A DNA stretch of 38,709 bases from an uncultured Collinsella sp. (GTDB lineage Bacteria; Actinomycetota; Coriobacteriia; Coriobacteriales; Coriobacteriaceae). The position numbers were made by a program, and so were the translations under genes. The notes below the pieces were generated by a model. It saw nothing but the letters and a program-made list of their open reading frames with translations. It did no database searches and was not told the origin of the DNA. Location of the stretch: NCBI GenBank assembly GCA_900548935.1, contig URMR01000002.1, forward strand, positions 1 to 38,709, in the 5' to 3' direction. Below, piece after piece: positions 29,063-38,267 of this stretch (positions are counted from its first letter, which is position 1; every line of letters begins with the position of its first letter).

Positions 29063-30049
29063 TTACAGCGCGAAGTCGCCGCCGACGAGCGTAGAGACGG
29101 GCTCCTCGTGGTAAACGGCGGAGATGGCCTGAGCGAACTCCTCGGCGACCGAGATGGTCTTAATCTTGCCGCCGACCTCGACGGGGATGGCATCGGTGAC
29201 GACGCACTCGACGATGGGGGCATCGTTCAGGCGCTCGATGGCCGGACCGGAGAAGATGCCGTGGGTGGCGCACACGTAGATGTCGCCGGCGCCCATGGCC
29301 TTGAGCTCCTTGACGTTGGCGCACAGGGTGCCAGCGGTGTCGATCATATCGTCGTTGATGATGCAGGTCTTGCCCTTGATGTCACCGATGATGCCCATGA
29401 CCTCGGCGGCGTTGTGGCGCGGACGGCCCTTGTGGGCGATGGCCAGGTCGCAGCCGAGCATGTCGGACAGCTTCTTGGCGGCCTTGGCGCGGCCCACATC
29501 GGGGGAGACGACAACCAGGTTGTCGGTGTCGAAGTGCATGTCGTTGTAGTACTGGCCAAACAGCGGCAGTGCGGACAGGTGGTTAACCGGGATATCGAAG
29601 AAGCCCTGGATCTGGCCCTGGTGCAGGTCGAGGGTGATGATGCGGTTGACGCCGGCGCGCTCGAGCAGGTTGGCGACGAGGCGGGCGGTGATGGGCTCGC
29701 GCGGGCCGGCCTTGCGGTCCTGGCGGGCATAGCCGTAGTGGGTGATAACGGCGGTGATGGAGCGGGCGGATGCGCGCTTGGCAGCGTCGGTGGCGATGAG
29801 CAGCTCCATGAGCATGTCGTTGACGTTGCCGCCGGCCACGGACTGAATCAGGAAGACGTCGGCGCCGCGGACGGTCTCGTCGTAGCGGGCGTAAATCTCA
29901 CCATTGGCGAACTGCTTTAGCGTAAGGCCCGAAAGCTCGACCCCAAGGTACTCAGCAATCTTCTGAGCGAGGGGACGGTTGGAGGAACCGGAATACACGC
30001 GGATGGACTTGCGCATATTCTCCGACTTCTCGGGATCATTAATCGGCAT
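29063..30049 (-). CDS. prs: Ribose-phosphate pyrophosphokinase (PRPP synthetase)
   Basis: Makes PRPP from ribose 5-phosphate and ATP, feeding purine, pyrimidine, His, Trp and NAD synthesis. 328 residues. Class I features: VYSGSSNRPLAQKIAEYLG at the start, the ATP-site YGYARQDRKAGPREPITA, DLHQGQIQGFFDIPVNHL, VVVSPDVGRAKAAK and the PRPP loop CIINDDMIDTAGTL. GGAGAAGGG precedes the ATG on the minus strand. The codon order on this strand is glmU, prs, pth, with a terminator between glmU and prs. It supplies the substrate of purF in this window. Confidence 0.96.
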   Translation of the reverse strand: MPINDPEKSENMRKSIRVYSGSSNRPLAQKIAEYLGVELSGLTLKQFANGEIYARYDETVRGADVFLIQSVAGGNVNDMLMELLIATDAAKRASARSITAVITHYGYARQDRKAGPREPITARLVANLLERAGVNRIITLDLHQGQIQGFFDIPVNHLSALPLFGQYYNDMHFDTDNLVVVSPDVGRAKAAKKLSDMLGCDLAIAHKGRPRHNAAEVMGIIGDIKGKTCIINDDMIDTAGTLCANVKELKAMGAGDIYVCATHGIFSGPAIERLNDAPIVECVVTDAIPVEVGGKIKTISVAEEFAQAISAVYHEEPVSTLVGGDFAL

Positions 30050-30191
30050 TACCCTTCTCCTTTATATCGAATGCCATATAGATGCCTTGTTGCATTGTAA
30101 CCGCGCGACGGGGTTTATCGAGCCTTGATAACGTCTTTACCGTCAACGGACACGAACCGACCACTCATCCGGTCGCGCAGGTCACGATAGA

Positions 30192-30225
30192 AAAAGGAGC
30201 CGTCCCCATGGGAACAGCTCCTTTT
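30192..30225 (-). terminator. Terminator downstream of glmU
   Basis: AAAAGGAGC (30192-30200) pairs with GCTCCTTTT (30217-30225), with an inner TCCC/GGGA pair; on the minus strand the stem is followed by a run of five T. Confidence 0.8.
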
Positions 30226-30240
30226 GTGCTTGGTAAAACG

Positions 30241-31653
30241 TTATACCTCGTCGTCCTCGTGCAGACGGCGGCGATAATCGGCGGCCCAGCCCTCGATATT
30301 TACCTGACGGGCGCGGCCCAGACCGAGTGCGTCAGCCGGGACCGGCTCGGTGATGACGGAGCCGGCGGCCACGAGTGCACCGTCGCCAATCTGGGCGGGC
30401 GCGACCATCATGGTGTCGGAACCGATGAAGGCATCCTTGCCGATGACGGTCTTGTGCTTGTGGACGCCGTCGTAGTTGCAGGTGATGGAGCCCGCGCCCA
30501 CGTTGACGCCGGAGCCCATGGTGGTGTCGCCGATGTAGGACAGGTGGGGCACCTTGGAGCCCTCGCCGATCGTGGACTTCTTAATCTCCACGTGCGTGCC
30601 GGCCTTGGAGCCGTCGAGCATGTGGGTGCCCGGGCGCAGGTAGGCGCGCGGGCCGCAGTCGACGCCGTTCTCGATGACGGCCTCGATGGCGATGGTCTCA
30701 TCGATGGTGCAGCCGCTGCCGACGGTGGTGTCGGTGAGGCGACTGTTGGGGCCGAGCTGGCATTCCTCGCCCACGGTGACGTGGCCGATCAGATGCGTCT
30801 GCGGCCACACGACGGTGTCGCGGCCGATAACGGCGTCGGGGCCGATCCAGGCCTGCGTGGGATCGATGAACGTGACGCCCTCGGCCATCCAGTGCTCGTT
30901 GATGCGGTCGCGCGCGATGGCGGTGAGCTGCGCGAGCTGAATGCGGCTGTTGACGCCCAGGCCGTCGCGGTAGTCATCGCAGTGGAAGATGGAGACCGCC
31001 TGGCCGTGACCCTTGAGGATTTCGAGCATGTCGGGCAGGTAGTACTCGGACTGCGCGTTGTCGTTGCCGATCTCGTTAATGTGGGCGGCGAGCTGCGCGC
31101 CGTCAAAGGCGTAGCAGCCGGCGTTGCACTCGAGCAGCGTGGCGGCCTGCTCGGGCGTGCAGTCCTTCTGCTCGATGATACGCTCGATCTGACCATCGGC
31201 GCCCAGCTTGATGCGGCCGTAGCCGAAGGGGTCGGGCGGGGTCATGGTCATGACGGTGCAGGCGAGCTCGCCGGTGGCGACGGTTTGCGCGAACTTGGCG
31301 ACGGTGTCGGCGGTGATGAGCGGCAGGTCGCCGTTGAGCACCACGACGGGGCCTTGCGCGATGCCGCAGGCCTCGAGCGCGACCTTCACGGCGTGGCCGG
31401 TGCCCAGGCGCTCGGTCTGCTCGACGCACTCGACCTTGGTAGCGCTGTTGGCATAGGCGCCGTCGATGAGGGCGCGCATCTCGTCGGCGTGGCTGCCGAT
31501 GACGACAACGACGCGGCTGCAGCCGGCCTTGATGGTGGCGTCGACGATCCACTGAACCATGGGCTTACCCAGGATCTTGTGCGAAACCTTGCAGTGGTTC
31601 GACTTCATGCGGGTGCCCTCGCCGGCAGCGAGGATAATTGCGGTTGCGTCCAT
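30241..31653 (-). CDS. glmU: Bifunctional GlmU: glucosamine-1-phosphate acetyltransferase / UDP-GlcNAc pyrophosphorylase
   Basis: Makes UDP-N-acetylglucosamine for peptidoglycan from glucosamine-1-phosphate, acetyl-CoA and UTP. 470 residues. The uridylyltransferase domain (~1-235) begins IILAAGEGTRMKSNHCKVSHKI-like (residues 5-25) and has LNGDLPLI. The C-terminal left-handed beta-helix (~260-450) has hexapeptide repeats and VEIKKSTIGEGSKVPHLSYIGD, ITCNYDGVHKHKT and FIGSDTMMVAPAQIGDGA of the acetyltransferase. ATG 31653 follows AGGAGATC on the minus strand; the open frame extends 70 codons upstream without homology and is rejected. Confidence 0.95.
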   Translation of the reverse strand: MDATAIILAAGEGTRMKSNHCKVSHKILGKPMVQWIVDATIKAGCSRVVVVIGSHADEMRALIDGAYANSATKVECVEQTERLGTGHAVKVALEACGIAQGPVVVLNGDLPLITADTVAKFAQTVATGELACTVMTMTPPDPFGYGRIKLGADGQIERIIEQKDCTPEQAATLLECNAGCYAFDGAQLAAHINEIGNDNAQSEYYLPDMLEILKGHGQAVSIFHCDDYRDGLGVNSRIQLAQLTAIARDRINEHWMAEGVTFIDPTQAWIGPDAVIGRDTVVWPQTHLIGHVTVGEECQLGPNSRLTDTTVGSGCTIDETIAIEAVIENGVDCGPRAYLRPGTHMLDGSKAGTHVEIKKSTIGEGSKVPHLSYIGDTTMGSGVNVGAGSITCNYDGVHKHKTVIGKDAFIGSDTMMVAPAQIGDGALVAAGSVITEPVPADALGLGRARQVNIEGWAADYRRRLHEDDEV

Positions 31654-31685
31654 GTGATCTCCTGTTACGTTATAGAGACGTGTGT

Positions 31686-31713
31686 TTGGAAACGATACAC
31701 GGCGCAATATGAT
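31686..31713 (+). promoter_or_regulatory. Probable promoter of the ECF transporter genes
   Basis: TTGGAA (31686-31691), 16-base spacer and TATGAT (31708-31713) on the plus strand, in the divergent gap with glmU. The AT-rich patch also holds possible glmU -10 sequences on the other strand. Confidence 0.45.
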
Positions 31714-31852
31714 ACCGCAGGCATATGTTGAGCGCGTAGCGATTGGTTTGCGGCGGTTGAGGCTTGCGCCGCCGGCGTGGCGTTTGCGCTGCTTGCGTGC
31801 GGCGTTGGCGGTGCTGCGGAACTGTCGTTTGAGCGAGGGGACGGGGGTGCCC

Positions 31853-32740
31853 GTGGACAACATACGAGAGGAGTTTGGCGGCGAGCCCGTCGCGGCATTC
31901 TCGATGTCGCATCCGGCTGTGCCGGCCCTCTACATGGTGCTGACGCTGGGGCTCACCATGTTCTCGATGCAACCGGTGCTGATCGCGCTGTCGCTTGCGG
32001 GCGGGCTGGCGTACGGGCTTGCGACGCGCGGTGCTGCGCGCACGTTGGGGGCGCTTCGCTGGCAGTTGCCGGTGATTTTGATTATCGCGCTGGTCAATCC
32101 GCTGTTTAGCGCCTCGGGCTCGACGGAGCTGTTCCGTATTGGCATGCGCGCGGTGTATCTGGAAAGCATGGTATACGGCCTGTGCATGGGCGGGCTGTTT
32201 GTGGCGAGCGTGCTGTGGTTTGAGGCCGCGGCGTCGATGCTCGAATACGACAAGGTGCTCGCACTGTTAGGCAACGCCGCGCCGGTGATCGCGCTTATGA
32301 TCTCGATGTGCATGCGGCTTATCCCACAGTTTTTGCGCCGCGGCCGCACGGTGCTGGCGGTGCAGGACGCGATTGATGTACCGGGGCGTGCGCCGGCCGA
32401 CCCCGTGCGCTCGCGCTTGCGGGCATCGAGTGTGTTGATGGGCTGGGGCATGGAAGATTCGCTGGAGCGCGCGGACGCGATGCGCTCGCGCGGGTGGGGT
32501 GCCGCGACGCGTCGTACGACGTATGCGCGGTATCGGCTGGGGCGCAGTGACGTTGCCGCGCTGGCCGGGCTCGTACTGTTTGGCGCTGCCGCGGTGGCGG
32601 TGGCGTGGACCGCGACGACGCAGTATTCGTTTTATCCGCAGCTCTCGGTGCCGGCGCCGTGGCCAGGCTATGTCGTGTACGCCGCCTGGATGGTGTTGCC
32701 TTGCGCGTTGCACGCGATTGATGAGAAGAGGTTTGGCTGA
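31853..32740 (+). CDS. ECF transporter transmembrane (T) subunit
   Basis: The EcfT-type coupling subunit of an energy-coupling factor vitamin or metal importer, about 295 residues with five to six membrane helices. The pattern VPALYMVLTLGLTMFSMQP, the coupling-helix region MCMRLIPQFLRRGRTVLAVQDA and ERADAMRSRGWG (the second Ala-Arg-Gly-type motif) identify the family. The start is uncertain: GTG 31853 (after a purine-rich GAGGGGACGGGGG) or ATG 31904; the open frame reaches back to ATG 31682, but those residues are Arg/Ala-rich and unlike EcfT. It overlaps the ATPase gene by one base (TGATG). No substrate-binding S component is nearby. Confidence 0.82.
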   Translation: MDNIREEFGGEPVAAFSMSHPAVPALYMVLTLGLTMFSMQPVLIALSLAGGLAYGLATRGAARTLGALRWQLPVILIIALVNPLFSASGSTELFRIGMRAVYLESMVYGLCMGGLFVASVLWFEAAASMLEYDKVLALLGNAAPVIALMISMCMRLIPQFLRRGRTVLAVQDAIDVPGRAPADPVRSRLRASSVLMGWGMEDSLERADAMRSRGWGAATRRTTYARYRLGRSDVAALAGLVLFGAAAVAVAWTATTQYSFYPQLSVPAPWPGYVVYAAWMVLPCALHAIDEKRFG

Positions 32741-34383
32741 TGGCTCGGTTTGATAGGAGCTCGGCGGCGGGTGTGGCATATGGCTCGGCCGCGCCGGCGA
32801 TTGAGGTGCGAGGCCTTAGTTTTGCCTATCCCGGGGTCAAGGCACCGGTGCTCGAGGGGCTTGATTGGCGTGTTTCCCAAGGTGCGTTTGCACTGCTTGT
32901 TGGCGGTACCGGTTCGGGCAAGTCGACGCTGCTGTCGCTGCTCAAGCCCGAGATCGCTCCAGCGGGCGAGCGCACTGGCGATGCGCGCGTGCTGGGCGAG
33001 AACGTTGCCGACATGGACGTGCAGGCATCGGCAGAGTGCGTGGGTTATGTGTTTCAGGATCCCGAGAACCAGATTGTGTGCGAGACCGTGTGGCACGAGA
33101 TGGCGTTTGGCCTAGAGAATCTGGGTGTGTCGTGCGACGAGATGCGCCGCCGTGTTGCCGAGACCAGCTATTTCTTTGGTCTGGAGGACTGGCTTCATCG
33201 TGATACCGATACGCTTTCGGGTGGCCGCAAACAGCTGCTGTCGCTGGCGGCTGTGCTGGCGCTGCGCCCGCGCGTGCTGCTGCTCGACGAGCCCACGTCT
33301 CAGCTTGATCCGGTTGCGGAGAAGAATTTCCTGCACGCGCTGTTTCGTGTGAATCGCGAGCTGGGCTGCACGGTTGTTGTGGCGACGCATCAGCCGCGCC
33401 CAATGCTCGAATACGCGACGTGTGCGTACCGGATTGAGGATGGCCGCGTGCACGAGGCGGCGGATATGGCTTCTTTGGTATGCCGAGAATCGCTGTTTTC
33501 CGATGACATGTTGGGGTGGGGTGCCATCCGATGTGCAAAAAACGGAGTATTCAGCAGGCGTGAGGACAATTTGGGCTCTCTGGAGCCGCCCGGGGACGTA
33601 TCGAGCGCGAAAAAAAGTTCAGAATTGGACAAATCGTCCGAATTTGTGGCGCAAACGTCGCTCGAGAACGGCTTGGAAGCCTTCTCGCGCACGGATGGAA
33701 GCAGAATACTCCAAAAAATGCACGGCGGGTCGGCTACCACCCTGTCGGAAGGCTGGTTTCGCTACGATCGAGCGTCCGGCTGGGTGCTGCGCGGGCTCGA
33801 TGCGTCGTTTTCGGCCGGTGCGGTGCATGCGATCGTGGGCGGCAACGGATGCGGTAAGTCGACGATACTCTCGGTGCTGGCGAAGACCGCCAAGCTGCAG
33901 CGCGGCCGCATGGTGCGCGGAGCGGCCTCGGCGGCGCTGCTGCCTCAGAATCCCAAAGCATTGCTGGTTGCCGATACGGTTCGCGACGAGCTGATGGAAT
34001 GGGCTTCGACCTGCGGATATGACGAGACCGTGGCGCGGGAGCGTGCGGCGAGCTTGGGGTTGTCGGGTCTGGATGGACGCCATCCGTACGATCTTTCGGG
34101 CGGGCAGCGTCAACTGCTTGCATTGGCAAAACTGCTGCTAATCGGCCCCGAACTGCTATTGCTCGATGAGCCCACCAAGGGTCTAGACCTGTTCAGCCGC
34201 CGCACCATCGCCCGCGCCCTGCGTGACCATGCGAAGGCTGGCGGCACCGTCATCATGGCTACGCACGATTTGGACTTTGCCGAGCAGGTTGCCGACGACG
34301 TCGCCATGATGTTCGACGGCGAGATTGCCTGCATGGAGCCGCCGGCAGACTTCTTTGCCGACAACGTGCTCTATAGGGCGTAG
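32740..34383 (+). CDS. ECF transporter ATPase, fused double domain
   Basis: A single 547-residue chain holding both ATPases of an ECF module. Domain 1: Walker A GGTGSGKST (~55), Q-loop YVFQDPENQIVCE, signature LSGGRKQ (~159), Walker B RVLLLDEPTSQLD. Domain 2: Walker A GGNGCGKST (~367), signature LSGGQRQ (~452), Walker B LLLLDEPTKGLD, H-loop MATHDLDF. The domains are joined by a ~75-residue polar linker (about 255-330) with many Ser, Lys and Glu and a more AT-rich coding sequence than the rest. AGAGG precedes the ATG, which overlaps the EcfT stop codon. Substrate is unknown because the S component is missing. Confidence 0.92.
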   Translation: MARFDRSSAAGVAYGSAAPAIEVRGLSFAYPGVKAPVLEGLDWRVSQGAFALLVGGTGSGKSTLLSLLKPEIAPAGERTGDARVLGENVADMDVQASAECVGYVFQDPENQIVCETVWHEMAFGLENLGVSCDEMRRRVAETSYFFGLEDWLHRDTDTLSGGRKQLLSLAAVLALRPRVLLLDEPTSQLDPVAEKNFLHALFRVNRELGCTVVVATHQPRPMLEYATCAYRIEDGRVHEAADMASLVCRESLFSDDMLGWGAIRCAKNGVFSRREDNLGSLEPPGDVSSAKKSSELDKSSEFVAQTSLENGLEAFSRTDGSRILQKMHGGSATTLSEGWFRYDRASGWVLRGLDASFSAGAVHAIVGGNGCGKSTILSVLAKTAKLQRGRMVRGAASAALLPQNPKALLVADTVRDELMEWASTCGYDETVARERAASLGLSGLDGRHPYDLSGGQRQLLALAKLLLIGPELLLLDEPTKGLDLFSRRTIARALRDHAKAGGTVIMATHDLDFAEQVADDVAMMFDGEIACMEPPADFFADNVLYRA

Positions 34384-34409
34384 ATGCATCGACGTCGCCG
34401 CGCTTGGGC

Positions 34410-35192
34410 TTACTGTTTGAGTGCCGTGTACTGCTGAAGGAGCGCCATGAGCCCAATGCGGCTGTTGACCTGCGTCTTTCGAAAGATATTCTCCAGGTGC
34501 TTTTTAACGGTGCCGGTGCTGATACAGAGCTCTTCGGCAATGGCCGCGTTGTCCATGCCCGATAGCACACAGCGGCATACGTCGATTTCGCGTGCCGAGA
34601 CATCGTAGTCGTGGGCGAACACTACCTCGGATGAGCTGCGGTCGGCCTGGACGCGCCATTTGGATAGGCGATTGGTAAGGTGGGGCTCGATCAGCTCCAG
34701 AATCTGGACTTCGCGGTCGGTGAAGTCGCCCTCCTCTTTTTTGCGATTGAGATTGAGCGATCCCAAAAAGCCCTCATCGTTAAAGAAACTCACGTTGACG
34801 ACATGACGGCCGCCAAGGTAGTCCTTCATATAGCTACTCTCGATATCGCCGGGGCTGAGCTGGTCGGATTCGCGCAGCACCGTCGAGCGCGTGAGGTTGC
34901 GATGCGCGACGATCGTATCCTGTTGCCAATACTCTTCGGTGTAACGCTCGAGCATCCCGGCGGGGACGTCGATGCCGAGCGGGTCGAGAAAGACGCGCGT
35001 CTTCCATTCCTGCGGGGTGGAAACGAGGTCTTTGGAAAGATCGCTCAGGAAAAACGCCGCCGACTCGTAGGGGATAAGAAAACGCAACTTCTTGAGGACG
35101 GTCGACCGGAATTCCCGGTCGTTGTCGATGGAATTAATCGAAAGCACAAGATCGTTTAAGCAGAGCCACTCGGAATCGGACAGAAAGCTCAA
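34410..35192 (-). CDS. LuxR-family transcriptional regulator
   Basis: A 260-residue regulator. The C-terminal LuxR/GerE helix-turn-helix is clear (about 195-255: VSAREIDVCRCVLSGMDNAAIAEELCISTGTVKKHLENIFRKT, cited by its ends VSAREIDV and TVKKHLENIF). The N-terminal ~185 residues are GAF-like (FLIPYESAAFFL, GGRHVVNVSFFNDEGFLGSLNLNR) and could sense a small molecule. It is divergent from the MFS and amidohydrolase genes across 200 bp, the usual place for a local activator or repressor of that pathway. It is convergent with the ECF genes, 26 bases apart, with no terminator seen. Confidence 0.9.
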   Translation of the reverse strand: MSFLSDSEWLCLNDLVLSINSIDNDREFRSTVLKKLRFLIPYESAAFFLSDLSKDLVSTPQEWKTRVFLDPLGIDVPAGMLERYTEEYWQQDTIVAHRNLTRSTVLRESDQLSPGDIESSYMKDYLGGRHVVNVSFFNDEGFLGSLNLNRKKEEGDFTDREVQILELIEPHLTNRLSKWRVQADRSSSEVVFAHDYDVSAREIDVCRCVLSGMDNAAIAEELCISTGTVKKHLENIFRKTQVNSRIGLMALLQQYTALKQ

Positions 35193-35246
35193 GATGACCT
35201 CCGATGAGATTGCGTAGGGTTTAAGCTGGCGTTTTAGCTATTTAGC

Positions 35247-35259
35247 GTAGTGATACTAC
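35247..35259. promoter_or_regulatory. Dyad in the LuxR-MFS intergenic region
   Basis: GTAGT-GAT-ACTAC, a 5+3+5 palindrome, 55 bases upstream of the LuxR start and 134 bases upstream of the MFS start. It is a candidate operator for the divergent LuxR regulator; the assignment is by position only. Confidence 0.35.
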
Positions 35260-35392
35260 TCCTTTTTTCGCATGATGATAAGCCGGATGCCGAATGGTTT
35301 CGGCGAGGGGTCAATCGCAAAATGAGGGCACCGAAGAGCCAGGGCCCGGCTCTCCAAACTGTCTAAATGCTCGACTAACCAAAGGAGTCATC

Positions 35393-36604
35393 ATGGAAGA
35401 GAAACTTCCTTCATGGCGCTGGGCAATCGTTTCGGTCGTTTGCTTGCTGTGCTTTATGGCTAACTACATGCAGTATCAGGTCTCGGCGCTTGCCGTCGAG
35501 GTCATGCCGATGCTCAACATCGATACCGTTGGCTTCTCGATGCTGTTCCTCGTCCCCATGCTTACCGCCGTTTTCTTCTCGATTCCGCTGGGCGCCCTCG
35601 GTGACCGCATCGGTTCCAAGAAGGTCGTTACGGTCTGCACCGCAATTTCGGTTGCCGGCGGCTTCCTCCGCTGCTTTACGCTCGACTCGTTCACGATGCA
35701 GATGGCGTCGATGTTCCTGATCGGCATGGGCATCTCGGCGCTCAACGCCAACCTCATCAAGGTGCTCGGCACGTGGTTCCGCGAGCAGACCGGCTTTGCC
35801 ATGGGCTTGCTCTACGCCGCTTCGTGCGTCGCCATCGTCGTCGCCCAGATCTGCGCCGGCATGTTCGGCAGCGTTTTCAACTCCTACATGGTTGCCGCTG
35901 TCGCCATGACCATCTCCTGGGTTCTTTGGATCGTACTCGACCGTGACGTGCCCGAGGGTCAGCCGCTTCCCGAGCCCGAGCCCGTGCTCGACTACCTCAA
36001 GGTCGCCATCAAGAGCCCCGGCGTGTGGCTGATCTCCATCGGCGTTGGCTTTGGCCTCGCCTCCACCACTGCCTATGCCGGCTTCCTGCCCCAGGCGCTT
36101 CAGCTTGGCAAGGGCATCGATGCCGCTACCGCCGGCTTCATGGCCGCCATCGTCACCGTCGGCAGCTTCTTCGGCTGCATCGTGGGTCCTGCTTTTTGCG
36201 ACAAGCTTGGCAAGTTCAAGGGTTTCCTCATCGTCACCACGCTCATCGGCGCTGTCTCGATGTTCGTGACGTGGTACACCCCCGTCGGCTTCCTGCTGTG
36301 GGCGATCCTGGTCATCAACGGCTTCTTCACTGCAATCAACGGCCCGATCATGCAGTCCATGCCGGTTCTGCTTCCCGAGATCGGTGACACGTACGCCGGT
36401 TCCGCTGGCGGCATCGTCGGCACCATCTCCCTGCTCATGAGCTACTTCCTGCCCATCGGCATCTCCGCTGTCGCCGGCGCCGACTACACCATGAACATGG
36501 GCCTCGAGAGCCTCTGCTTCCTGCTTTCCGTGGTGCCGGTCTTCTTCCTGCCCGAGCTCGGCCGCAAGGCTATGCAGGCTGCCGCTGCTAAGGACGGCGA
36601 GTAA
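35393..36604 (+). CDS. Major facilitator superfamily transporter
   Basis: A 403-residue 12-helix MFS protein. N-terminal helix with FMANYMQYQVSAL, the MFS loop 2-3 motif LGALGDRIGSKKV, and LGTWFREQTGFAMGL typical of the nitrate/oxalate-type (NNP-like and OFA-like) branch. AAAGGAGT (35381-35388) sets ATG 35393; the frame extends upstream to 35294 without homology. The amidohydrolase gene starts two bases after the stop codon, so uptake and hydrolysis of one compound are probably linked. A homologous MFS gene follows the amidohydrolase. Confidence 0.9.
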   Translation: MEEKLPSWRWAIVSVVCLLCFMANYMQYQVSALAVEVMPMLNIDTVGFSMLFLVPMLTAVFFSIPLGALGDRIGSKKVVTVCTAISVAGGFLRCFTLDSFTMQMASMFLIGMGISALNANLIKVLGTWFREQTGFAMGLLYAASCVAIVVAQICAGMFGSVFNSYMVAAVAMTISWVLWIVLDRDVPEGQPLPEPEPVLDYLKVAIKSPGVWLISIGVGFGLASTTAYAGFLPQALQLGKGIDAATAGFMAAIVTVGSFFGCIVGPAFCDKLGKFKGFLIVTTLIGAVSMFVTWYTPVGFLLWAILVINGFFTAINGPIMQSMPVLLPEIGDTYAGSAGGIVGTISLLMSYFLPIGISAVAGADYTMNMGLESLCFLLSVVPVFFLPELGRKAMQAAAAKDGE

Positions 36605-36606
36605 TC

Positions 36607-38253
36607 ATGGAGACGGTGGTTCCTGCCGACATCGTCATTAAGACCACGGCGCTGTTTACGGCGGAGGAGCTTGAGCCTCATGCGGGATGCGTCGCGGTTC
36701 GCGGCAACGAGATCGTCGCCGTGGGCGCACCCGACAAGGTGCAGCCGTTTGTCGGCCCCGATACCGAGGTGATTGATGCGGGCAACAAGCTGGTCATGCC
36801 CGGATTCAACGATTCGCACATGCACTTTGCGCTCGGTTCCATCCAAAAGGACGAGGACTTCTGCTGCGATTTGATGTTCCTGCCGAGCGAGCGGGCCTGC
36901 GTCGATGCCGTGGCGAAGTTTGCCGCTGAGCACCCCGACAACCCGTGGATCTACGGCCAGGGCTGGTATTCGCCCGCATGGGAGGACCCGACCGACCCCG
37001 ACTGTCGTAGCCTCGATGCACTCGACATCGATCGCCCGATTGTGCTTTCGGACTTTTCGATGCACGTGGTTTGGTGCAATACCGCCGCGCTCAAAGCGGT
37101 CGGCATCGACCGTAACACCCCGACGCCCGAGGGCGGCCTCATCCGCCACTTTGACAACGGCGAGCCCAACGGCTTTCTGTCCGAGCCCCAGGCGACGAAC
37201 ATTCTGCTTGATGTGGTGCTCAACAAGCCGGACCTCGATGCTTCGCTGCTCAAGTCGATGCGCAAGTTTAACAGGCTCGGCATCACTTCGATCGGCGATA
37301 TGTACCCCTTGGGCGTGACCACGCCTGGCGTGTACGACATTTACGACCGACTGGCAAACGAGGGCCTCAGCACACTACGCATTAGCTATTACCCCGCGCT
37401 CGATGCTCCCATGGCGGAGTCGCAGACTCTGAGGGCGCGCCATCATGGCGAGCGCGTGCGCATGGCGGGCCTTAAGTACATCCTGGACGGCTGCCCCGAG
37501 GCCTACACGGCATACATGCACGAGCCGTATCTCAACGCCCCCATGGGCAAGGACTTCCGCGGCGAGCCGGCGTGCAACCAGGAGGTGCTCGACCGCATGG
37601 TGCTCGAGGCCGACAAAAACGGCTTTGATGTCCGCATCCATGCCATTGGCGATGCTTCGGCCACGATGATCATCGATGCTGTCGAGCGCGCCGAGGAGGT
37701 GTGCGGCAACAAGGGAACGCGTTTTGCCATCGAGCACACCGATAACCTGCAGTTTGAGGACATCGCTCGCATGAAGCGCCTGGGTATCAACGCGGCGATT
37801 CAGCCGCAGCATCCCATTGGAGGCCTTGGCCAGGGCGTGTACGAGGGCTCGCTCGGCGAGGAGCGCATGAGCCACATGTGGCGCTACCGGGAGGAGGCCG
37901 ACGGCGGAATCCATTTGGGCCTTGGTACCGACTGGCCTGCGGTCATGTCGATCGATCCCATCGACACCGTATATGCCGCGGTGACGCGCAGCGAGTTCGA
38001 TGGGCATCCAGCGGAGGGCTATTTCCGCGAGAATGCCCTGACGCTTGGCGAGACGCTTCAGGCACATACGCTCGGCTCTGCCTACGTCGAGGGATTCGAG
38101 CGCCGTCTGGGCAGTCTTGCCGCCGGCAAGCTGGCCGACATCGTTATCCTGTCGGATAACCCGTTTGAGATGGACCCGATGGCGATTCGCGAGCTGGAGA
38201 TCGAAACGACCATATTCGATGGGCGTATTGTCTATCGCAAGGACGAGGCGTAG
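36607..38253 (+). CDS. YtcJ-like amidohydrolase (amidohydrolase 3 family)
   Basis: A 548-residue metal-dependent hydrolase. The metal motif His71-x-His73 lies in MPGFNDSHMHF; later ligands are suggested by VRIHAIGDAS, FAIEHTDNLQ and GLGTDWPAV. The order and the SLAAGKLADIVILSDNPF ending are typical of the YtcJ/amidohydrolase 3 family, whose members cleave amides or carbamates of varied substrates. The substrate here is unknown. It is sandwiched between two MFS genes and next to a LuxR regulator, forming a likely scavenging unit. Confidence 0.92.
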   Translation: METVVPADIVIKTTALFTAEELEPHAGCVAVRGNEIVAVGAPDKVQPFVGPDTEVIDAGNKLVMPGFNDSHMHFALGSIQKDEDFCCDLMFLPSERACVDAVAKFAAEHPDNPWIYGQGWYSPAWEDPTDPDCRSLDALDIDRPIVLSDFSMHVVWCNTAALKAVGIDRNTPTPEGGLIRHFDNGEPNGFLSEPQATNILLDVVLNKPDLDASLLKSMRKFNRLGITSIGDMYPLGVTTPGVYDIYDRLANEGLSTLRISYYPALDAPMAESQTLRARHHGERVRMAGLKYILDGCPEAYTAYMHEPYLNAPMGKDFRGEPACNQEVLDRMVLEADKNGFDVRIHAIGDASATMIIDAVERAEEVCGNKGTRFAIEHTDNLQFEDIARMKRLGINAAIQPQHPIGGLGQGVYEGSLGEERMSHMWRYREEADGGIHLGLGTDWPAVMSIDPIDTVYAAVTRSEFDGHPAEGYFRENALTLGETLQAHTLGSAYVEGFERRLGSLAAGKLADIVILSDNPFEMDPMAIRELEIETTIFDGRIVYRKDEA

Positions 38254-38267
38254 TTAGGGTGATTGAC

